Positions 45,210-53,955 of a DNA stretch of 64,000 nucleotides are shown here, one piece after another. Both the position numbers and the translations under genes were made by a program. Source of the DNA: Mycobacterium paraseoulense (GTDB taxonomy: Bacteria; Actinomycetota; Actinomycetes; Mycobacteriales; Mycobacteriaceae); the NCBI RefSeq assembly GCF_010731655.1, contig NZ_AP022619.1:4650001-4714000 (forward strand), given 5' to 3'. Below the pieces are notes generated by a model. That model was given only the letters and a program-made list of their open reading frames with translations. It was not told the origin of the DNA and made no database searches. How positions within the stretch are numbered: position 1 is the stretch's first letter; every line of letters starts with the position of its first letter.

Positions 45210-46018
45210 GCCCGGATCTGACGGTCGACGTCGACGCGGGCGTGGCGGTGCTCACGCTCAACAGGCCCGAGCGGCGCAACGCCTACACCGCGGAGATGGG
45301 CGCGCTGCTGAGCCGGGCGTACTCCGACTGCGACGGCGACGACGGCATCCGGGCCATCGTCGTCACCGGGGCGGGCGACACGTTCTGCGCCGGGGCGGAC
45401 TTCTCCGGCGGCACAAGCCCATTCGACGCCCCGGCCGGCGAGTTCTCGGCGTCACCGATCGCGCCGGCGGCGTTCGAGCTGCGCAAGCCGGTGATCGCCG
45501 CCGTCAACGGGCACGCGATCGGCATCGGCCTGACCATCGCGTTGCAGGCGGACCTGCGCATCGTCGCCGAGGACGCCAAATACGGTGTGGTGCAGGTGCG
45601 CCGGGGCGTGCTACCCGACTGCATGGCGCACTGGACGCTGGCGCGGCTGACCACCCTGGGGGTGGCCGCGGACATCCTGCTCACCGGGCGAACCTTCGGT
45701 GGGGCCGAGGCGGTGGCGCTCGGCGTCGCCAACCGGGTCCTGCCCGCCGACCGGGTGCTCGACCACGCTGTGGCGCTGGCCCGCGACATCGCGGTCAACG
45801 TGGCCCCCATGTCGGCGGCGCTGTGCAAGCGGCTGCTGTGGGACACCGCGATCAACAACTACACCCCGCGGCAGGTCGCCGCGCTGGAAACGCAGCTGCA
45901 CCGCCGCGTGATGGGCACCGCCGACGCGCGCGAAGGGGTTGCCGCGTTTCTCGAGCGCCGGCCGCCGGCGTTCACGTCGCGGCTGTCCCAGGAGTGGACG
46001 GCGCTGCCCGAGCCGTGA
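45206..46018 (+). CDS. Enoyl-CoA hydratase/isomerase family protein
   Basis: The 270-residue crotonase-fold protein shows NRPERRNAYT, GDTFCAGADFSGG (oxyanion hole), AVNGHAIGIGLTIALQADLRI and VQVRRGVLPDC. The usual catalytic glutamates are not clearly conserved at the second site (RRGVLPDC), so hydratase chemistry is not assured. It is coupled to the LLM oxidoreductase by a 4-bp overlap. The 3' end overlaps the convergent SDR gene by 47 bp. Confidence 0.87.
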   Translation: MSPDLTVDVDAGVAVLTLNRPERRNAYTAEMGALLSRAYSDCDGDDGIRAIVVTGAGDTFCAGADFSGGTSPFDAPAGEFSASPIAPAAFELRKPVIAAVNGHAIGIGLTIALQADLRIVAEDAKYGVVQVRRGVLPDCMAHWTLARLTTLGVAADILLTGRTFGGAEAVALGVANRVLPADRVLDHAVALARDIAVNVAPMSAALCKRLLWDTAINNYTPRQVAALETQLHRRVMGTADAREGVAAFLERRPPAFTSRLSQEWTALPEP

Positions 46019-46913
46019 GCTGCTCGGAGAGCTCCCACCACCGGGCCGCGCGCTCCTCGTCGCGGGCGTAGGGCGCCGCCCCGTCGCTGACCCCGCAGTC
46101 TTCGAGGTACAGCCCGCCGCGGCCGGAAAGCTCCGGGCTGACCGCCGCCCACACCTGGGTGGCCGCGCCCCGGTCGGGAGTGGTCACGTCGAGGGGCCCG
46201 CCGGCCACCTCGTGCAGCCGCGCGAAATCGGCGCGGGCCATGTGCCGCGCCAGCGACGTCGCCACGGTGCCGGGATGGACGGCATAGGCGCGGATCCCGG
46301 CGTCGCGCAGGCGGCGGTCGGCTTCCACGGCGTGCAGGATGTTCGCCGTTTTCGACGCGCCGTAGGCGACGAACTTGTCGTATTCGCGACGCTCCCAGTT
46401 GGGGTCGCCGAAGTCGACGTCGCCCAGCGCGTGGCCCCCGGACGACAGGTTGACGATCCGGGCGTGACCGTGGGCCCGGGCGGCGGCGGCGAGCTGCGGG
46501 ACGAGGAGCCGGGTGAGTTCGAAATGTCCGAAATGGTTGGTGCCGATCTGCATTTCGAAGCCGTCGTGCGTCCTGCCGAACGGCGTGAACATCACCCCGG
46601 CGTTGTTCATCAACACGTCGACGGCCGGGGCGATCGCACGGATTGCGCCTGCCGCGGCGCGCACGCCGGCCAGCAGGGTGAGGTCGAGCTCGACGGTCGA
46701 GGTCTGCGCGCCCGGCGCGGCGGACGCGATCCACCGGGCCGTCTGGTCCAGGGCGTCGCGGTTGCGGGCGGCCAGGACCACGTGCGCCCCGGCGGCGGCC
46801 AGGGCGCGGGCCGACTCGCGCCCCAGCCCGGACGAGGCGCCCGTGATCACGCAGACCTTGCCGGACAGGTCGATCCCCTGGACGACGTGCAGCGCGCTCG
46901 GATGCTCGGTCAT
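45972..46913 (-). CDS. Short-chain dehydrogenase/reductase
   Basis: The 313-residue SDR has a TGASSGLG cofactor motif, NNAGV, an active-site serine in NLSSGGH and YGASK (Tyr-Lys pair). It resembles retinol-dehydrogenase-like mycobacterial SDRs. NADP(H) use is inferred from the basic residues following the second strand. ATG 46913 overlaps the stop of the upstream DUF2867-like gene (ATGA), so the pair forms an operon, probably controlled by the divergent TetR gene. Confidence 0.9.
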   Translation of the reverse strand: MTEHPSALHVVQGIDLSGKVCVITGASSGLGRESARALAAAGAHVVLAARNRDALDQTARWIASAAPGAQTSTVELDLTLLAGVRAAAGAIRAIAPAVDVLMNNAGVMFTPFGRTHDGFEMQIGTNHFGHFELTRLLVPQLAAAARAHGHARIVNLSSGGHALGDVDFGDPNWERREYDKFVAYGASKTANILHAVEADRRLRDAGIRAYAVHPGTVATSLARHMARADFARLHEVAGGPLDVTTPDRGAATQVWAAVSPELSGRGGLYLEDCGVSDGAAPYARDEERAARWWELSEQLTARAAPSTPGTAAT

Positions 46914-47695
46914 GCCGGTACAGGCTGCCACACCGCGGCGCGCTTCATCAGCCGCGGCGCCACGGCCCGATGAAGAGGGCCGACGACGGCCCAGACCGTT
47001 CGGGCGGCGGTCTTGTGGCAGTACTGCACGCGTGTGGTGAGGCTGGCGCGCCGGTCGTCCTGGCGTCGCAGCGTCAGCTCGCCGTGCATCAGCGGTCCGC
47101 GCGCGGTCAGAACGAGTTCGTCGCGATCCGACCGCGCCATCGTCCAGCCGATGATGTGCTCGGGCGACGAATACGGCCCGAGGCGGAATCTCAGCACGTG
47201 GCGGTGGATCCACGGGACCACGCCGCCGCCGGAGCCCGGCCCCACCGCGTCGCGGAACGTCTGCTCGGCGGTGCGCGAGTCACCTTGCGGCAGGGGGACT
47301 TCGAAGACGTCCTCGTAATCGGCGCGCTCGGCCGCCGCCGCAACGCGTTTGAGCGTCCATCGGGTGACGACGCGGTGCGCGCCGGTGCCGATGACGAGCG
47401 CCCGGTAGGCCTTCCCGCGCGCACCCGGGAAAGCCGCCCAGGTGGCCGCGCGCACCCTGGTGCGCCTCGGCGCGTCGTCCTCCAGCTCGAATACCCACCG
47501 GTACACCGCGAAAAGGTGCCGGCCCTTCAGCGCGAACCGCACCGGCGGGCGGGCCTCGTCCAGCACGAAGCCGGTCGGCACGGTCGACGGGTCGCCCGGG
47601 TCGCGACACAGCACCCGCAGCAGCGCCGACCACGTGTCGGCACGATTCGCGCCGACGGTTATGGCATGCTCATCGATATAGGGTAATCGTTCCAT
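46910..47695 (-). CDS. DUF2867-like / SRPBCC-type protein
   Basis: The 261-residue protein begins MERLPYIDEHAITV and reads as a lipid- or ligand-binding helix-grip type protein, with GRHLFAVYRWVFELEDD and a repeat of beta-rich segments. DUF2867 is my best family guess. The ATG at 47695 lies 8 bases after TACAGT (47709-47704, minus), so leaderless; a 53-residue upstream extension would overlap the TetR gene and is rejected. It starts the operon with the SDR gene. Function is unknown. Confidence 0.7.
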   Translation of the reverse strand: MERLPYIDEHAITVGANRADTWSALLRVLCRDPGDPSTVPTGFVLDEARPPVRFALKGRHLFAVYRWVFELEDDAPRRTRVRAATWAAFPGARGKAYRALVIGTGAHRVVTRWTLKRVAAAAERADYEDVFEVPLPQGDSRTAEQTFRDAVGPGSGGGVVPWIHRHVLRFRLGPYSSPEHIIGWTMARSDRDELVLTARGPLMHGELTLRRQDDRRASLTTRVQYCHKTAARTVWAVVGPLHRAVAPRLMKRAAVWQPVPA

Positions 47696-47702
47696 ATAGA
47701 AG

Positions 47703-47709
47703 GACTGTA
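47703..47709. promoter_or_regulatory. Overlapping divergent -10 elements
   Basis: GACTGTA contains GACTGT for the plus-strand TetR gene (GTG 8 bases on) and, read on the minus strand, TACAGT for the DUF2867-like gene (ATG 8 bases on). The two starts are only 21 bases apart, so one polymerase or one repressor could exclude the other. Confidence 0.35.
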
Positions 47710-47716
47710 CTAGATC

Positions 47717-48328
47717 GTGGCACCTCCGCGGAAGCACGAAACCGATGTGATCCTCGACGCCGCCCGGGCCCTGGTGCTCGACGGCGGACCCCGCGCGGCC
47801 AGCGTCGCGGCCATCGCCAAAGCCAGCGGCGCCCCCGCGGGCACCCTCTACCACCGGTTCGGCAACCGCGACGGCATCCTGACGGCCGCGTGGTTGCGGG
47901 CGCTGGAACGCTTTCAGTCGCGGGCCCTGGCCGCGGCCGGCGAGACGCCGGCGGCGGACACCGGCCTGGAAACGGCGGTGGCGATGGCGGTGTCCGCCGT
48001 CAGCTTCGCGCGCGAGCTACCCGACGACGCGCGGCTACTGCTGACGATCCGGCCGGCCGACCTGCTCGACGACGAACCCGACGCGGCGTTCCGGGAGACG
48101 CTGGCCGCGATGAACGCCCCGCTGACCGAGCGGATCGCGGTCTTGGCCCGCCAGCTCTACGGCAACGGCAGGCCCCGGTCGCTCGACGCCGTCGCGCGGG
48201 CGGTCGCGGACCTGCCCTACGCCGTGGTCCGGCGCCACGCGCACGACGACCCGATGCCCGGCTGGCTCGAACACGACGTGGCGGCGTCGGCGCGGGCCGT
48301 GCTACGGGCCTTTGGCGAAGGCGCGTAG
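47717..48328 (+). CDS. TetR-family transcriptional regulator
   Basis: The 203-residue protein has an N-terminal TetR helix-turn-helix (VILDAARALVLDGG, then ASVAAIAKASGAPAGTLYHRFGNRDGI split over residues 26-52) and a helical ligand-binding domain. It is transcribed away from the DUF2867-SDR pair with a 21-base gap, so it probably represses that pair and itself. The GTG start has no clear ribosome binding site. The last 27 bases overlap the convergent AAA ATPase gene. Confidence 0.9.
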   Translation: MAPPRKHETDVILDAARALVLDGGPRAASVAAIAKASGAPAGTLYHRFGNRDGILTAAWLRALERFQSRALAAAGETPAADTGLETAVAMAVSAVSFARELPDDARLLLTIRPADLLDDEPDAAFRETLAAMNAPLTERIAVLARQLYGNGRPRSLDAVARAVADLPYAVVRRHAHDDPMPGWLEHDVAASARAVLRAFGEGA

Positions 48329-50506
48329 CGCGTCGACCTGCATGGGGTCCAGTGAGGGGCGCACGACCTGGCGCGCCGCCGCGATGTCCGCGGCGGTCAC
48401 GTCGGTGGCGTCGATGGATCGCCGCATCGCGGTCAGCGCCGCCTCGCGCAGCAGTGCCACGCAGTCGGCGGCGCTGTAGCCGTCGAGCCCGGCGGCCACC
48501 TCGTCGAGGTCGACGTCGTCGCTCAGCGGCACGGATTTGCCCGCGGTGCGCAGGATTTCGCGGCGGGCGGCGGCGTCGGGCGGTTCGACGAACACCCGCC
48601 GCTCCAGCCGGCCCGGGCGCAGCAGCGCCGGGTCGATCAGGTCCGGCCGGTTGGTGGCGCCCACCACGACGACGTCGCGCAGCGGATTGACGCCGTCGAG
48701 CTCGGTCAGCAGCGCGGCCACCACGCGATCGGTCACGCCCGAGTCGAAGCTCTGCCCGCGCCGGGGCGCCAGCGCGTCGATCTCGTCGAGGAATATCAGC
48801 GAGGGGGCGGAGTCGCGGGCGCGCCGAAACAGTTCGCGGACGGCCTTTTCCGAGCTTCCCACCCACTTGTCCATCAGCTCGGAGCCCTTGACCGAGTGCA
48901 CGGACAGCTGCCCGGTGCTGGCCAGCGCGCGCACGACGAAGGTCTTGCCGCACCCGGGCGGCCCGTACAGCAGCACCCCGCGGGGCGGTTCGACGCCCAG
49001 CCGGGCGAAGGTGTCAGGGTGCTGCAGCGGCCACAGCACGGCCTCGGTGAGCGCCTGCCTGGCCTCGGCCATGTCGCCGACGTCGCCCAGGGTGACCCCC
49101 CCTACTTGCAAGCCGAAGGCCACCTCCTCGCTGGCCGACCGCGACAGCGGCCGGATGACCGTCAGCGCACCGAGGAGGTCCTCCTGGCTCAGCTCGGGTG
49201 GCCGGCCGTCGGCGCTGGCGCGCGACGCCGCGCGCAGCGCGGCCTCCCGCAGCAGCGCCGCCAGGTCGGCGACCACGAAACCCGGTGTCCGGGAAGCGAT
49301 TTCATTGATATCCAGGGAGCCCGCGGGCACCGATTTCAGCAGCGACTCCAGCAGCGCCTTGCGGGTACCGGCATCCGGCAGCGGCAGGCTGAGTTCGCGG
49401 TCGCACAGGTCCGGCGCGCGCAGCCGGGCGTCGAGCTGGTCGGGCCGCGCGGAGGTGGCGATCAGCGCGACGCCCTCGGTGGCCACCGCGGTGCGCAGCT
49501 CGCCCAGGATCAGGGCGGCCACCGGCTCGGGGGTTGCCGGCAGCAGCGCGTCGACGTCGGTGATCAGCAGCACGCCGCCGCCGTCGCGGACGGCCTGCAC
49601 GGCCGAGCCCACGGTCTTGAGCCGGTCTTCGGCGTTCAGCGCGCCGACCTCCGGCCCGTCCAGCTTCACCAGCCGGCGGCCGTCGCACACCGCGCGCACC
49701 AGCGTCACCTTGCCGACGCCGGCCGGGCCCGACACCAGCACGCCGAGGTTGGCGCCCGCGCCCAGCGTCTTGAGCAGGTGCGGCTCGTCGAGCGCCAGCT
49801 TGAGCCATTCGGCGAGCTTGGCGGCCTGTGGCTGCGATCCCTTGAGTTCCTCGAGGACGGTCTCCGGGCTCGCGACGTCGAGGAGTTCCAGCGACGGCAT
49901 GGCGCCCCCGGCCGGGGCGCCGGAGCCGACACCGAGGCCCCAGGTGACCAACGTGTTGGGCTGCACGCTGACCGGGCCCGCCGGGTCGACGCCGGTGACG
50001 GTCAGCAGCTCCGAGGTCCAGCTGATGCCCACCGAGGCGGCCAGCGCGCGGGCGGCGGCCGATGTCGAGAACGGCGGGCCCAGGTCGCGGGGCAGCAGCG
50101 ACACGGCGTCGCCGACGGTCAGCACCTTGCCCAGCAGGGCCTGCCGCAGGGTGACCGGCGAGATCGACTGGCTGGCCAGCGACGAGCCGGACAGCGTCAC
50201 CGACCGGGCGCCGTAGACGGTGACCGCGCCGACGATCACCGCGGTGCCCTCGCGCAGCCCGGCGTTGGACAGCGTCACGTCGTCGAGCAGCACGGTGCCG
50301 ACCGGGGTGTCCGGGCCGGCCAGCCCGGCCACCGCGGCCGTGGTCCGCGAACCCGTCAGCGCCACCGCGTCCCACTCCCGGATGCCGAGCGCGGCGACCG
50401 CGCTCGGATGCAGGCGGACGACGCCGCGGCGCGAGTCCACCGCGGAGGTGTTCAACCGCGCGGTGAGCGTGAGCTGACGGGCCGCATCGTCGCCCGGCCG
50501 GCTCAT
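48302..50506 (-). CDS. Tandem AAA+ ATPase, CDC48/VCP-like (Rv0435c homologue)
   Basis: The 734-residue protein has a CDC48-like N-domain (about 10-200) and two AAA modules. D1 has Walker A GPAGVGK (260-266) and a Walker B ending DVD (318-320 region) without the catalytic Glu, so D1 may bind but not hydrolyse ATP. D2 is complete, with GPPGCGKT (515-522), LIFLDEID (570-577) and GATNRPDLIDPALLRPGR. It probably unfolds or extracts proteins. ATG 50506 overlaps the pssA stop; the upstream in-frame extension is rejected. It ends the moeA2-psd-pssA gene string. Confidence 0.93.
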   Translation of the reverse strand: MSRPGDDAARQLTLTARLNTSAVDSRRGVVRLHPSAVAALGIREWDAVALTGSRTTAAVAGLAGPDTPVGTVLLDDVTLSNAGLREGTAVIVGAVTVYGARSVTLSGSSLASQSISPVTLRQALLGKVLTVGDAVSLLPRDLGPPFSTSAAARALAASVGISWTSELLTVTGVDPAGPVSVQPNTLVTWGLGVGSGAPAGGAMPSLELLDVASPETVLEELKGSQPQAAKLAEWLKLALDEPHLLKTLGAGANLGVLVSGPAGVGKVTLVRAVCDGRRLVKLDGPEVGALNAEDRLKTVGSAVQAVRDGGGVLLITDVDALLPATPEPVAALILGELRTAVATEGVALIATSARPDQLDARLRAPDLCDRELSLPLPDAGTRKALLESLLKSVPAGSLDINEIASRTPGFVVADLAALLREAALRAASRASADGRPPELSQEDLLGALTVIRPLSRSASEEVAFGLQVGGVTLGDVGDMAEARQALTEAVLWPLQHPDTFARLGVEPPRGVLLYGPPGCGKTFVVRALASTGQLSVHSVKGSELMDKWVGSSEKAVRELFRRARDSAPSLIFLDEIDALAPRRGQSFDSGVTDRVVAALLTELDGVNPLRDVVVVGATNRPDLIDPALLRPGRLERRVFVEPPDAAARREILRTAGKSVPLSDDVDLDEVAAGLDGYSAADCVALLREAALTAMRRSIDATDVTAADIAAARQVVRPSLDPMQVDALRAFAKGP

Positions 50507-51366
50507 CGCAGGCGCCCACCCGGTTTGTGCAGCCCGAGCCGCGCCATCGACCGGCGGTGCGGTTGGGCCCGGCGGATCGCGCGGCGGGCGGCGCGGCGCT
50601 GCTTGGGTTCGTCCGACCACGCCTCGGGGTGGGCGGCCAGCCAGCGTTGGTTGCGGACCGCGAACGGGACGTGGCAGAGGTAGGCGATGATGATGACCCA
50701 GATCAGGACGTAGGGAGCCAGCACGGCCGCGGCCGCGCAGATCGCCAGCAGGGCGAGCAGCGGCGCCGCCCAGCTGGGGGGCACCGCCGCGGCGTGCATC
50801 TTGCGCATCGGGATCTTGCTGATCATCAGCATCGAGGTCCCCGTGATCCAGATGCACAGGAACGTCGTCGAGGTCCACCAGCCCTCACCAAACTGCAACT
50901 TGAGCCCGATCAGCCCGATCATCGACACCGCGCCCGCCGGCGCCGGCATGCCGACGAAGAACTCGTGCGTGTAGGCGGGCTGGCTGCCGTCGGCCTGCAG
51001 CGCGTTGTAGCGCGCCAGCCGCAACACCACGCACACCGCGTAGAGCAGGATCACCACCCAACCGGCCGGCGACTTCGTCAGCAGCGTCACGTAGAGCACG
51101 ATCGCCGGCGTCACCCCGAAGTTCACCGCGTCGGCCAGCGAGTCGATCTCCTCGCCCATGCGCGACTGGGCGTCCAGGATGCGGGCCACCCTCCCGTCCA
51201 GTCCATCCAGAATGGCCGCCGCGGCGATCAGCGCCATCGCGGCCTTGGGCTGGTGCTCGAGGGCGAACCGGATCGCGGTGAGGCCCGCGCAGATGGACAG
51301 CACGGTCATCGCGCTGGGCAGGATCTGCAGGTTGACCGACGGCCTGCCGCGCGGCTTGCTGATCAT
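50503..51366 (-). CDS. pssA: CDP-diacylglycerol-serine O-phosphatidyltransferase
   Basis: PssA makes phosphatidylserine from CDP-diacylglycerol and serine in the membrane; Psd, encoded just upstream, then makes phosphatidylethanolamine. The 287-residue protein has about six to eight hydrophobic segments. It carries the CDP-alcohol phosphotransferase signature DGLDGRVAR, with the following G and D-x3-D (GEEIDSLAD). The basic C-terminal tail is cytoplasmic. ATG 51366 overlaps the psd stop (ATGA). Confidence 0.96.
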   Translation of the reverse strand: MISKPRGRPSVNLQILPSAMTVLSICAGLTAIRFALEHQPKAAMALIAAAAILDGLDGRVARILDAQSRMGEEIDSLADAVNFGVTPAIVLYVTLLTKSPAGWVVILLYAVCVVLRLARYNALQADGSQPAYTHEFFVGMPAPAGAVSMIGLIGLKLQFGEGWWTSTTFLCIWITGTSMLMISKIPMRKMHAAAVPPSWAAPLLALLAICAAAAVLAPYVLIWVIIIAYLCHVPFAVRNQRWLAAHPEAWSDEPKQRRAARRAIRRAQPHRRSMARLGLHKPGGRLR

Positions 51367-52085
51367 GGCAGCTCGGCCAGCACGGTTTCGCCCGCGATCG
51401 CGCGCTGGCCCTGGTGGACCAGCGGCTCGGCGCCCGCCGGCAGATAGGTGTCGAGCCGGGAGCCGAACCGGATCAGGCCATAGGTGTCGCCGACGGTCAG
51501 CTTGTCCCCGACGCGCGCGTCGCAGACGATGCGCCGCGCCAACAGCCCGGCGACCTGCACCGCCACCACCTCCGCGCCGTTGGGCGTCCGGATCCGCAGG
51601 CTGGTGCGCTCGTTCTCGGTGCTGGCCGCGGCCAGGTCGGCCGAGCCGAAACGGCCGGGCCGGTGCTGCACGGCGATCACCTCGCCGCTCACCGGCGCGC
51701 GCTGCACGTGCGCGTCCAGCAGCGAAAGGAAGATGCTGACCCGCGGCAGCGGTGTGTCGCCCATGCCGAGTTCGGCGGGCGGGGCGGCGGAGTCGATGAC
51801 GCAGACCACCCCGTCAGCGGGGGCGACGATCGCGCCCGGCCGGGTCGGCGGCACCCGGGGCGGGTGGCGGAAGAACCCCGCGCAGGCGGCCGCCGCCAGC
51901 AGGCCGGCCCGCCGCACCCACCGGTATCTGCGGCCGGCCAGCGCCACCGCGAGCCCGGCGGCGATGAACGGGCGGCCGGCCGGATGTACCGGCGGAACGG
52001 TCGAGCGCACCAACTCCAACGCGTGCTGCGGGCTGAAAGCTGGATCCTCGGCGGTGGGGCCGATGGGGCGGGGGCGTCGTGCCAC
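51363..52085 (-). CDS. psd: Phosphatidylserine decarboxylase
   Basis: Psd decarboxylates phosphatidylserine to phosphatidylethanolamine. The 240-residue proenzyme is of the short type and cleaves itself before Ser209 in RFGSR, the serine becoming the pyruvoyl cofactor. The conserved segments [17 protein letters not shown] and [10 protein letters not shown] are present. The start is GTG 52085. It overlaps pssA by 4 bp. The 117-base gap to moeA2 upstream contains only a short CCCGC-TGC-GCGGG hairpin. Confidence 0.95.
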   Translation of the reverse strand: MARRPRPIGPTAEDPAFSPQHALELVRSTVPPVHPAGRPFIAAGLAVALAGRRYRWVRRAGLLAAAACAGFFRHPPRVPPTRPGAIVAPADGVVCVIDSAAPPAELGMGDTPLPRVSIFLSLLDAHVQRAPVSGEVIAVQHRPGRFGSADLAAASTENERTSLRIRTPNGAEVVAVQVAGLLARRIVCDARVGDKLTVGDTYGLIRFGSRLDTYLPAGAEPLVHQGQRAIAGETVLAELP

Positions 52086-52202
52086 GCGGTCATCTTACGA
52101 AAGGAGGGGGCGGGTTGGTTCCTGCCCGCAGGGGGAACGCCCACCTCCTCCTCACCCCGCTGCGCGGGCCGCATCGTCGGCGGCCTCTGCCTGATTGCCC
52201 GC

Positions 52203-53408
52203 CTAGGTCAGGTCCCAGACCTTCAGCTCGGTCCCTTCCGACACCTCGACCACGTCCTCGGGGATGTCCAGCAGCGCGTTCGCCGACGCCAGCCAGCGCA
52301 GGTGATGGGATGCCGGCGGGCCGTAGCTGGTGACGGTGCCGGAGTCGCGGTCCAGCACCGCGCGGCGGAATTGCCGCTTGCCGCGCGGCGAGGTCAGCGA
52401 CTCGGTGAGCACGGCGGCCCGGTGCGGGCGCTCCGCGTCCGGCAGGCCCATGGCGTTGCGCAGCGCGGGCCGGATGAACACCTCGAACGACACCAGGGCG
52501 CTCACCGGGTTGCCCGGCAGGGTGACGATGGTCGCGCCGGCCACCCGGCCGATGCCCTGCGGCATGCCCGGCTGCATCGCCACCTTGACGAACTCGACGC
52601 CCTGGTCGCCTTCGCGGCCGAAGGCGTCCTTGACCACCTCGTAGGCGCCGGCACTGACCCCGCCGCTGGTGATGATCAGGTCGGCGTCGGCGGCGTACCG
52701 GTCGAGGAGCGCGCTGAACTGCGTGACGTCGTCTTCGGCGGTCACGACGGCGACCACCTCGGCGCCGGCGTCGCGGACCGCCCCGGCCAGCATGATCGAG
52801 TTGGACTCGTAGATCTGGCCCGGCCGCAGCGGGTTGCCCGGCGACACCAGCTCCGACCCGGTGGACATCACCAGCACCCGCTGGCGCGGAATCACCGGCA
52901 GCTCGGCCATGCCCAGCGCCGCCGCCAGGCCCAGCATGGCCGGTGTCACCGGCTGGCCGCGCCGCAGCACGGTGGTGCCGGCGGCGACGTCCTCGCCGGC
53001 CCGGCGGATGTGCGCGCCCTCCGGGCGCGGCGCCCGGATCGACACCATGTCCACCCCGCCGTCGGTGTCCTCGACCGGCACGACGGCCGTCGCCCCGGCG
53101 GGCAGCGGCGCGCCGGTCATGATGCGGTGCGCGGTGTTGGGTTGCAGCGTCAGCTCGTCGGTGCGCCCGGCGGGAATGTCCTCGGCGACCTCGAGCACCA
53201 CCGGGTGCTCGGGCGTGGCGCCGGACGTCTCCTCGGCGCGCACCGCGTACCCGTCCATCGCGGAGTTGTCGAACACCGGCAGCGCCAGCCGCGCGACCAC
53301 GTCGTCGGCCAGGACCAGCCCCTGCGCCTCGGCCAGCGCGGCGGTGACCGCCGGGCGCGCCCGGATGAGTTCGGCTACGACACGTTGATGTTCAGCTACC
53401 GACCGCAC
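52203..53408 (-). CDS. moeA2: Molybdopterin molybdenumtransferase MoeA2
   Basis: MoeA inserts molybdate into adenylated molybdopterin to finish molybdenum cofactor. The 401-residue protein has the expected segments: PVFDNSAMDGYAVRA, RIMTGAPLP, STGSELVSPG, YESNS, SGGVSAGAYE and LPGNPVSALVSFE. The start is GTG 53408 (RSVAEHQR follows), 6 bases after GATAAT on the minus strand (53420-53415), which fits a leaderless message; the open frame continues upstream but would run into the divergent gene. It lies 117 bases ahead of psd. Confidence 0.95.
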   Translation of the reverse strand: MRSVAEHQRVVAELIRARPAVTAALAEAQGLVLADDVVARLALPVFDNSAMDGYAVRAEETSGATPEHPVVLEVAEDIPAGRTDELTLQPNTAHRIMTGAPLPAGATAVVPVEDTDGGVDMVSIRAPRPEGAHIRRAGEDVAAGTTVLRRGQPVTPAMLGLAAALGMAELPVIPRQRVLVMSTGSELVSPGNPLRPGQIYESNSIMLAGAVRDAGAEVVAVVTAEDDVTQFSALLDRYAADADLIITSGGVSAGAYEVVKDAFGREGDQGVEFVKVAMQPGMPQGIGRVAGATIVTLPGNPVSALVSFEVFIRPALRNAMGLPDAERPHRAAVLTESLTSPRGKRQFRRAVLDRDSGTVTSYGPPASHHLRWLASANALLDIPEDVVEVSEGTELKVWDLT

Positions 53409-53414
53409 CCGGCC

Positions 53415-53474
53415 ATTATCGGCCGGTCGGATTCCAGCGCCGACCCCGGTGAGGCGTCGGGGCCGACGTAGAGT
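53415..53474. promoter_or_regulatory. Divergent leaderless promoters of moeA2 and the VOC gene
   Basis: GATAAT on the minus strand (53420-53415) ends 6 bases before the moeA2 GTG. TAGAGT on the plus strand (53469-53474) ends 7 bases before the GTG at 53482. The two starts are 73 bases apart, with no ribosome binding sites, so both messages are likely leaderless. Confidence 0.45.
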
Positions 53475-53481
53475 CGAGAAC

Positions 53482-53955
53482 GTGATTACCGGAGTGGCCC
53501 ACACCGGGGTGTGTGTTCCGGATTGCGAGGCCGCCGTGGCGTTCTACCGCGACGTGTTGGGCCTGAGTGTGCTCTCGCCGCCGTACGTCATGACGGGTGA
53601 CGCCATTCGCGACGACATGGGCGAGCTGGTCGGAGATCCCAGCATGAAGGCGGCCATCGTGGGATTCGACGGCGACGGCGACCGGGTGCTCGAGGTCATC
53701 GAATACCTCGGCGAAGACGGGCGCTCCGGCGGCAGGGCCCTGACCGACCACGGGCTGTCCCACGTCGGGCTGATCTGTGCGGACCTCGACGCCACCCGGG
53801 CGGAGCTGGAGGGCAAGGGCGTGCGCTTCCTGGTCAGCGGGACCGCGGAGGTCGCGCGGGTCCGCACCACGTGGTTCGTCGACCCCTGGGGTGTGGTGTT
53901 CATCCTGGTCGAGAAGAGCCGGCCGCAGCGACCGTACTACGCGCAATGGGACTGA
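53482..53955 (+). CDS. VOC (glyoxalase/bleomycin-resistance) family protein
   Basis: The 157-residue protein has the paired beta-alpha-beta3 layout of vicinal-oxygen-chelate enzymes: VAHTGVCVPDCEAAVAFYRD at the start and LTDHGLSHVGLICADLDATR in the middle. Likely metal ligands are the histidines in these segments and a Glu near EKSRPQRPYYAQ. Activity is unknown. The start is GTG 53482, leaderless by position. It overlaps the monooxygenase gene by 10 bp, so the two probably act together. Confidence 0.88.
   Translation: MITGVAHTGVCVPDCEAAVAFYRDVLGLSVLSPPYVMTGDAIRDDMGELVGDPSMKAAIVGFDGDGDRVLEVIEYLGEDGRSGGRALTDHGLSHVGLICADLDATRAELEGKGVRFLVSGTAEVARVRTTWFVDPWGVVFILVEKSRPQRPYYAQWD

Noticed and set aside
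52086..52202. Possible terminator or small gene between psd and moeA2
   Set aside because: Only a 5-bp CCCGC/GCGGG stem without a T-run and no credible small frame.
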